A stretch of 22,526 bases of DNA, from assembly GCA_025765615.1 (NCBI GenBank), contig JAIVFJ010000579.1, positions 1 through 22,526 of the forward strand, written 5' to 3'. Source of the stretch: Zopfochytrium polystomum (taxonomy: Eukaryota > Chytridiomycota > Chytridiomycetes > Chytridiales > Chytridiaceae). Made by a program: the position numbers and the translations under genes. Below, piece by piece: positions 16,741 to 22,526 of this stretch. The stretch's first letter is position 1. Every line of letters starts with the position of its first letter. The notes below the pieces were generated by a model that saw nothing but the letters and a program-made list of their open reading frames with translations, made no database searches and was not told the DNA's origin.

Positions 16741-18546
16741 ATGAGTGGTCGCTCGAAGGGAGCGTCGAAGACACCTTTGGTGCCGTTGGCGGCGGCTTCA
16801 TCGCGACCCATCTCGGACTACTTCGCCCCATCTTCGTTCTCAGCCTTATCCCCCGATCCGCCACCAACTACGAGTGATCCGCAACCGATCCCGAACGATC
16901 CGCCCTCGGCTTCGATCGATCGCACAGATGATCCCCCACTTACACCTGTGGGAGGTCGGCGTCGCAAGCGCAAAGTTCCATCACCTGCAACTCTCAATTT
17001 TCGACCCACCACCGCCGACGAGTTCCACACGCTCGAAACGCAGGTTTTCCAGATTGCCCGGACAACGCTGAAGTGCAGCTGTGGTCAGCAGTACAACAGC
17101 GACGGCCGCCAAGGCAACGAGTCGATCTATGGGGTTCGCCGACTCAGCCTTGAGTGCACGGGGAAGCCCCCGTGCGCCAAACTCCGTCTACACGACGCTC
17201 TCCGCCGCCACGACTCTCCGTACCTTGAACGCCTCGACAATGCATATCGCCATCTGGTCTCTCTTGGCCAACCTCCCCGGGGACACGCCGAGAAACGCAT
17301 CCACGGCGAAATGACGGAGCCGGTGGCGCCAGCGGCACCGCCGGCGCCGCCGGCGCCTTGGGAGGATGGACCTCCCTCCACTCCCCTGCGTCGCGCGACA
17401 CCGCCTTCTGCACCAACTCCTCCGACCACCTCCGCCCTTGCCGTCACCGCCAATCCGCCGGTACCAACAGCACCAACCTCTACTGGTTCGGAGCGACTAC
17501 GCGATCTCCTGCTAGCACGCCCGCCGTACCTCCAGAAAGCCATCCTCCAACCGAAGAGAGGCATCTTCGACGCTTTCCTCCGAATCCTTCCAAGTGCGCA
17601 TTACTCTGTTCCCAAGTCTCTCGACGAGCTGCTTGTCGACGTACGGGGGACAATCAACCCCCTCCTGCGCGACATGCAGGCAATTATTGCGGACCAGGAC
17701 GACCTCATCAAACAGCTCTTTTCCGCTATTGAGACTCCCCGACCTCAACTCGTGGATCGCAGTACATCTACACAGAAACCAACGACACGTAACAAGGTTA
17801 CATCCACAAGCCCAGCCCCTCCCACCATCTCGACTTCAACCTCACCACTTCCGCCTGTCCCAGTCACGGACACCGCGTCATCACCACTGCCCCGTTCTCC
17901 GCTGCCGCCGCCCCCTCCGCCCTTGCCGCCGGCCCCTGATCCCAGGGCCCCCCAGCCTGCCTCCCGCCCCCAGGTGAACTCCGCACGCACCCCTCGGGGC
18001 GCGCGAAGGGAGTTCCTGTCGCGGTGGGAGAAGACTGGGGTGGCCCTTCGATCCGCAGCAGCCTCATCCAATCTGGACCTCATCTTTCACGGCCCAGACC
18101 GGCGGGCCCCCAGAGGGGGCCCGCCTGTTAGCTTTTGCCCAGTTTTTTTCCGAACTTCGTTGCACCGGTCCACTCACTCAGCACCCCTCCACTGGCTACG
18201 ATTTGCGCTGCATCACCTTGGAGCTCCGTACGCAACAGACATCTCGCCTATCGGGCACGGGTTGTGGCTTTTTGAGGCATGGGTGGCAGAAGATAAGTAT
18301 GAGGCGTTTTGTGACTTCCTCCAATCGCATCCTTCTTTCTCTCTGCTCCCTGACTTTGATCCGCTGCAGCCGCCTGCGCATGACCCCCGTCCTGACGCGG
18401 TGAAGCGCGCAGAGTTCGCGTTTCTTACGCGGCGGGCCCGGTTAGCGAGATTTGCCATTCACCCTGACCTCCGCAGATCCATTGTTGATTCTATCCCTTC
18501 CTCTCTTGCTGACCTCTTCTCTTCTCGTCTTGGTCGCCGTCGTTGA
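16741..18546 (+). CDS. Divergent ORF1 protein of the Gag-only element
   Basis: 601 aa from an ATG that follows the linker by only 26 nt. N-terminus: a short SRPISDYF motif (21-28), a basic RRRKRK patch (about 73-78), then a region shared with LINE-A1 ORF1 (FRPTTADEFHTLE, about 87-99) with Cys at 112, 114, 139 and 145 as a possible zinc ribbon. A Pro/Ala-rich linker follows, then a helical stretch (about 250-330) in the place of the LINE-A coiled coil, and a second Pro-rich linker (about 345-430). The C-terminal ~135 residues match the conserved ORF1 end (LFEAWVAEDKYEAF versus MECWVYEGDKEKF; IVDSIPSSLADL versus IYASVPKKLETL). Probable role: RNA-binding particle protein, possibly telomere-targeting. 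It is strongly diverged from LINE-A and LINE-C ORF1, yet has no frameshift or stop, which implies it is maintained. Confidence 0.85.
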   Translation: MSGRSKGASKTPLVPLAAASSRPISDYFAPSSFSALSPDPPPTTSDPQPIPNDPPSASIDRTDDPPLTPVGGRRRKRKVPSPATLNFRPTTADEFHTLETQVFQIARTTLKCSCGQQYNSDGRQGNESIYGVRRLSLECTGKPPCAKLRLHDALRRHDSPYLERLDNAYRHLVSLGQPPRGHAEKRIHGEMTEPVAPAAPPAPPAPWEDGPPSTPLRRATPPSAPTPPTTSALAVTANPPVPTAPTSTGSERLRDLLLARPPYLQKAILQPKRGIFDAFLRILPSAHYSVPKSLDELLVDVRGTINPLLRDMQAIIADQDDLIKQLFSAIETPRPQLVDRSTSTQKPTTRNKVTSTSPAPPTISTSTSPLPPVPVTDTASSPLPRSPLPPPPPPLPPAPDPRAPQPASRPQVNSARTPRGARREFLSRWEKTGVALRSAAASSNLDLIFHGPDRRAPRGGPPVSFCPVFFRTSLHRSTHSAPLHWLRFALHHLGAPYATDISPIGHGLWLFEAWVAEDKYEAFCDFLQSHPSFSLLPDFDPLQPPAHDPRPDAVKRAEFAFLTRRARLARFAIHPDLRRSIVDSIPSSLADLFSSRLGRRR

Positions 18547-18824
18547 GCTGTTGTCACTTTTATTCTCTCTTCGCACATATATGCCTTTTTTCCGCCTGTG
18601 CTTCTCCTTCGATCGCCATTGCCTCCTCTTCGTTTCCTACGCACGTTTGTGACCAGGGTTTGACTCCCCATATTCAGTCCTTTCATCCGTTTTCTGTTTT
18701 CATATCCTTAGTTGCATGGGTCTCTACTCTTCCGTCCACCTGTATGAGTCCTTTAACTTTCAAAGTTGCAGATTCCTCACCCTTTCCCTCGGGGGGGGTT
18801 GGAGCGAATAAATCCCGTTGAAAA
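18547..18824 (+). repeat. 3' UTR of the Gag-only element with tail A
   Basis: The UTR differs from the LINE UTRs except in the last ~75 nt, where TTTAACTTTCAAAGTTGCAG, the stem-loop (18779-18799, 9 bp with CTC loop) and AATAAATCCCGTTGAAAAG are kept. No RT-related sequence lies between ORF1 and the tail. Confidence 0.83.
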
Positions 18825-18836
18825 GTTAGGGTTAGG
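18825..18836 (+). repeat. Telomeric linker 8
   Basis: GTTAGGGTTAGG between tail A and the truncated 5' end of LINE-C2, with no extra G. Confidence 0.92.
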
Positions 18837-21800
18837 TTGGTGGCTGACTCACGGGGTCCGCCCCTGGAGTATGTGGTACGCCAGGCGATTGGGCATAAGG
18901 GCAAGAAGGGGGTGTCCATTCATAAGGGCAGGAGGATGGAGGAGGACCTGGTGGTTCAGACATTGGAGAAGGACACCAAGGGGGAGTGGGTCATTGCGAG
19001 GATGTCAGAGATTATCATGGCAGTGGTGTACTTTGCACCCTCGACGGATTTGGAGGTGCTTCAGTCATTCTCAGCAACAGCAGACAGGATTGCTGGGGCT
19101 AATCCCCAGGCACCCTTTCTGATCATTGGAGATTTCAACACTTCACTGCAGGAGTACGGCTGTGCCCACTCGCAGCCCAGGCTGAGGGTGGACTGGTGGC
19201 GCGCTTGGATTGATGGTTCAGGATGGAGCAGGGTTGAGCCAGTTCGGGGCCAATGGACCACCTTCTCACCTAGAATTGCTGGCCCTGCAGGCAGGGGAGT
19301 CACTGACTTGCTCCTTGTGAATCGAGCTGGAATTGGAGCTGTGCATAACTTGGTTGTCCATGACGCACCTGAGGAACACTTGCCTTTCACAGACCACAGG
19401 ATGCTCACTTTTGAGCTTCGAACACACCTGACCATGAAACCACCCTTTGAGAGACTGAATGTGCGCAGGCTGATGCTGAGACAAGTCCAGTATGAGAAGA
19501 AACTTGCAGAGACCAGGAAGCCCTTGAGACAAGAGATTCACTCAGCGTGGAAGACTGTGAATGCTGCTGCTGTAGCCCAGGAGGAGTGGTCTTTTGAGCG
19601 CAGACGTGCCTGTGCAGACTCTGTATCTCAGTTGGTGGTGAAGTGGCTTGTGGACACTGGAGTCCAAGTGGCTGGGAAGACCAAGTTTAGGGGTGGTGCA
19701 GGCGGCCCTGATGTCGAGGAGAAGCATTTGGAGGAGCTGAAGCGCCGTCGGGACCTGTCCCGCATGGAGGCTGAAGCCCACCCTGATGCTGATCCTGTCG
19801 GGCAGAAGGACGCCTGGGCAAAGTTCAGGCAGTGGAACAGGCTGACAAAGGTGGCCATCAAACGCTACAGGAAGAGGGTGTACTCTGCTGTGCAGGATTT
19901 AGCTGTCAAGGACTTTGCTGCTGAAGCCAAGAGAATCAAGTGTCAGAAATCCAGAGTGGAGCGCACTCACTGTGCCCTTGACCCTCAGAAACTTCCAGAC
20001 TATGCTGCTCACTTTAGGGGAACCATTGGCCATGAGCCAACTGGTACTGATGCCGTCAACCAGGATGTCTTAGCTGCCTCCAGTGCCGAACGACTCATGG
20101 TGCCTCTGAAGCTTTCTGAAGTTGCCTGGATTAAGAAGAATGCCGTGGAAGAGGCTTGCAAGATTGCACCCCGGGGCAAAGCCCCAGGGGAGGATGCCCT
20201 GTTTGGCGAACTGGTGTGCATTGCCCCACATGTGGTGGCTCCTGTGTTGCAGAGATTCTTCCAGTTGCTTGCAGCCCTCCAGGTGGTTCCCACACTCTGG
20301 GGGATCGCGAATGTTGCCCTGGTGTACAAGAACAAGGGGGTGAACACTGATGTGGCAAACTACAGGCCAATCTCTCTGTGCTCAAGGTTGAGGCTGGTGT
20401 ATGAGCGGGTGTTGGCCCCGCAGGTGGAAAGAGTGGTTGAAGGAATGATCCACCCCTCACAGGGTGGGTTCAGGTGCCACAGGTCCACCATGGACCAGGC
20501 ATTCACTCTGCATGAGCTTCAGCAACAGTTCCCTGATCTGACTGTGGTGTACTTGGACATCAAGGCTGCCTATGATTGCACAAACAGGAACTATGTGTGG
20601 GAGTCCATCTGGAATGCCAAGAATGACAAGAGTCCTGAGTTCACCAGGAACCAGCTGCTGCCGATTCTCAGATCCTTGTTTGACTTTAATGCGTGCCAGC
20701 TTCTGGTCATGGGCCAGAAGTCTGATCAGATTCCAGTGACGCGGGGGTTTCTACAGGGAACTGTGTTGTCCCCGATGCTGTTCAATGTTGCCATCAACTC
20801 GCTGCCCGAGGCGCTCTCCAGGGTGCCCCACAGCCAGTTGGAATGTGGTGGATTGAAGATCAACTCTCTGCTGTTTGCTGATGACTCTGCAGTGTTTGCA
20901 AGGAACAAGGCTGTCCTTCAGAATATGCTTGATGAAGTCCACAACTGGTCCCAGAGGCGGGGCATGACTTTTGCAGCACAGAAATGTGTTGTTGTTTCCA
21001 AGACAAGGAACCTGAGATTGCAGATGAATGGGGTGGTACTCCCCCAGGAGAAGACCACACTGCAGCTGGGACTTGTGCGTGATTGCAACGGCATCGACTT
21101 TGAGACGTCTCTGCAGATGAGGGTGAAGAAGACTGAGAAGATGCTTCAGTTTCTGAAATCTCGAGGGTTCAATGGCTGGGGATTCCGGCCTGTGAATGCG
21201 TACAGGGTGTACATGTGTTTCCTGCGACCCATGCTGGAGTATGGGTTTGCATTGAGGCCAAATTCAGAGGCCTTCTTGGCGCCTGCCCAGAAGGTCCAGG
21301 ACATGTGTCTGCGCCAGGCTCTGTCTTTTGGGAAAACATCCAGTACTGTGGCAATGCATCTGCTTTTTGGGGTGGTGCCGATGGTTGCACGCAACAAGAT
21401 GTTGAACGCGAGATATTTCTACAGACTGCACCACACTCAGGACCAGAGAAACACCACTGCACACATGTACAGGCACATGGCGGAGCGGGGGCGGCGGGCT
21501 CCTGCAGGATCCCTCACCAGGCTCACTCTGTTCACACCGGATGTGGATCTATATTTTGGGTCGGTGCCACGGAAGGCCTTGGCACAGATTCCGTTTGTCA
21601 GACACAGGACTTATCCATATGACCTTGAAGTTACCAGAACTGAGCCCAGGAACATTGATGCTGTCGCTATGCAGAAGATGCACACTGTGTCACTTGAGAA
21701 GTATAAGGAAAAGGCCAACTTGACTGGAGTGGTGGCACCCCTGGTGGTCCCCCCTCACCGGGGGCCCTGCCAGGTGGTTCGTTCTGGGGCAATGTTTAAC

Positions 21801-22340
21801 AGGAGGTGGTTGAGATGCCTTGTGGCGTGGATGGGTGGTCGTGTGGCCTATCACCAGAAGTGCAAGAAGTGTGATGCTGAGCTGGACAGGAACCATGCCT
21901 TGGAGTGTTCAGGTGTGCGCCGCCTCCTGGAGGCGGACCACCCTGAGTGCGTCCCAAGCCTGGAGCAGGCGAGGAGGAACATCACAGTGCTGGATCTGCT
22001 GCTGCAGACTCTGACTTTCTGGGCGCCCTACACAGCCAATGATGCGGATAAGATCCCTCAGGAGACGAGGGTTGCTTCAAAGAAGCTGGGGATGAAGCTT
22101 GCTAGGCTGATTGCAAAGATTCGAGTGGAATGCGCTGGAATGAGGGACTTTGTGGATGCTTCAGAGACCACAGCAGATCAGGAGGCGGACTATTTGATGG
22201 AAGCAGGGACAGTGGATGAAAGGAGGGCGGATCTTAGGACTCGCATGCAGATGGCGCAGGTGCGGCGGCAAGCTAGGGAAGCCCTGCGTGCGCACTGGGA
22301 TCCAGTGCGCAACAAGGGGTTTAGGGAATCGAGGAACAGG
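18837..22340 (+). mobile_element. LINE-C2: LINE-C copy truncated at both ends
   Basis: Colinear with LINE-C1 from 10887 to 14384 with few substitutions and one 6-nt length difference near its 5' end. The 5' end is a normal truncation after a linker. The 3' end is abnormal: the last 32 codons of ORF2, the UTR and tail A are absent and telomeric repeats follow at once. Confidence 0.93.
18837..22340 (+). pseudogene. Doubly truncated ORF2 of LINE-C2
   Basis: An uninterrupted frame of 1168 codons matching LINE-C1 ORF2 from residue 53 to 1218. Missing: the first 52 residues of the endonuclease (including the N-terminal Asn motif and the Asp that replaces the catalytic Glu) and the last 32 residues with the stop codon. 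GDFN, the TDH motif, all RT motifs (YLDIKAAYD, FLQGTVLSPMLF, FADD) and the knuckle CKKC...H...C are intact. The frame continues without a stop through the telomeric repeats to the window end. It differs from LINE-C1 in single residues such as QGGFRCHRST for QGGFRRHRST. Not functional as an autonomous element. Confidence 0.9.
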
Positions 22341-22526
22341 GTTAGGGTTAGGGTTAAGGTTAGGGTTAGGGTTAGGGTAGGGGTAGGGTTAGGGTTAGGG
22401 TTAGGGTTAGGGTTAGGGTTAGGGTTAGGGTTAGGGTTAGGGTTAGGGTTAGGGTTAGGGTTAGGGTTAGGGTTAGGGTTAGGGTTAGGGTTAGGGTTAG
22501 GGTTAGGTAGGGTTAGGGTTAGGGTT
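22341..22526 (+). repeat. Terminal telomere, (TTAGGG)n
   Basis: About 186 nt of GTTAGGG-phase repeats with the G-rich strand running outward, so this is a right-hand chromosome end. Variants occur at the proximal side (TTAAGG near 22354, GTAGGG units near 22376-22388) and near the very end (TTAGGTAGGG near 22503). The core is perfect. Confidence 0.97.

Larger units (their letters stand above)
16715..18836 (+). mobile_element. ORF1-only (Gag-only) telomeric element
   Basis: About 2.1 kb, bounded by linkers. It has a ~26-nt leader, one intact ORF related to LINE ORF1, a ~280-nt 3' UTR and tail A. There is no trace of endonuclease or RT between the ORF1 stop (18546) and the tail. The 5' end resembles the LINE-A1 5' end, so this is not a simple 5' truncation; the unit looks complete as it stands. 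Inference: it supplies an ORF1-type protein and moves using RT from the LINEs. Confidence 0.88.

Overview
The window is the end of a eukaryotic chromosome. Its last 186 bases are a (TTAGGG)n telomere reading outward on the + strand, and everything before it is a head-to-tail chain of retroelements. There are eight units plus the tail of a ninth at the left edge. All read 5'->3' toward the chromosome end, and neighbours are separated by the same 12-nt telomeric linker, GTTAGGGTTAGG. I see no ordinary host gene. The organism cannot be named from this: TTAGGG telomeres, GC-rich intronless ORFs and telomere-embedded LINEs fit fungi, amoebozoans, other protists or animals. Every reading frame called here is on the + strand.

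Layout: (1) 1-348, a 3' tail of type B whose parent lies outside the window. (2) 349-6409, LINE-A1, a nearly full-length two-ORF non-LTR retrotransposon: ORF1 with a zinc-ribbon-like region, a coiled coil and a conserved C-terminal domain; ORF2 with an APE-like endonuclease, a reverse transcriptase and a CCHC knuckle. (3) 6410-9332, LINE-A2, a 5'-truncated close copy. (4) 9333-10111, a tRNA-derived SINE-like body joined to tail B. (5) 10112-14785, LINE-C1, a second LINE lineage, truncated in ORF1 with intact ORF2. (6) 14786-15453, the same SINE-like body joined to a type A tail. (7) 15454-16714, an unrecognised body joined to tail B. (8) 16715-18836, an ORF1-only element with tail A. (9) 18837-22340, LINE-C2, truncated at both ends and capped directly by telomeric repeats (22341-22526).

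How it may work together (inference): the LINE ORF2 proteins would nick the C-rich telomere strand and reverse-transcribe RNAs that end in tail A. Tail A ends in a conserved stem-loop, an AATAAA-like signal and a short telomere-matching end. The SINE-like and ORF1-only units carry the same tail and look like passengers. Tail B has its own paired C-run/G-run hairpins and probably belongs to another LINE family not present here. Together this resembles a telomere built from autonomous and dependent elements, comparable to the HeT-A/TART division of labour in Drosophila, but with elements oriented as in TRAS-type insertion into telomeric repeats and with tRNA-derived passengers.
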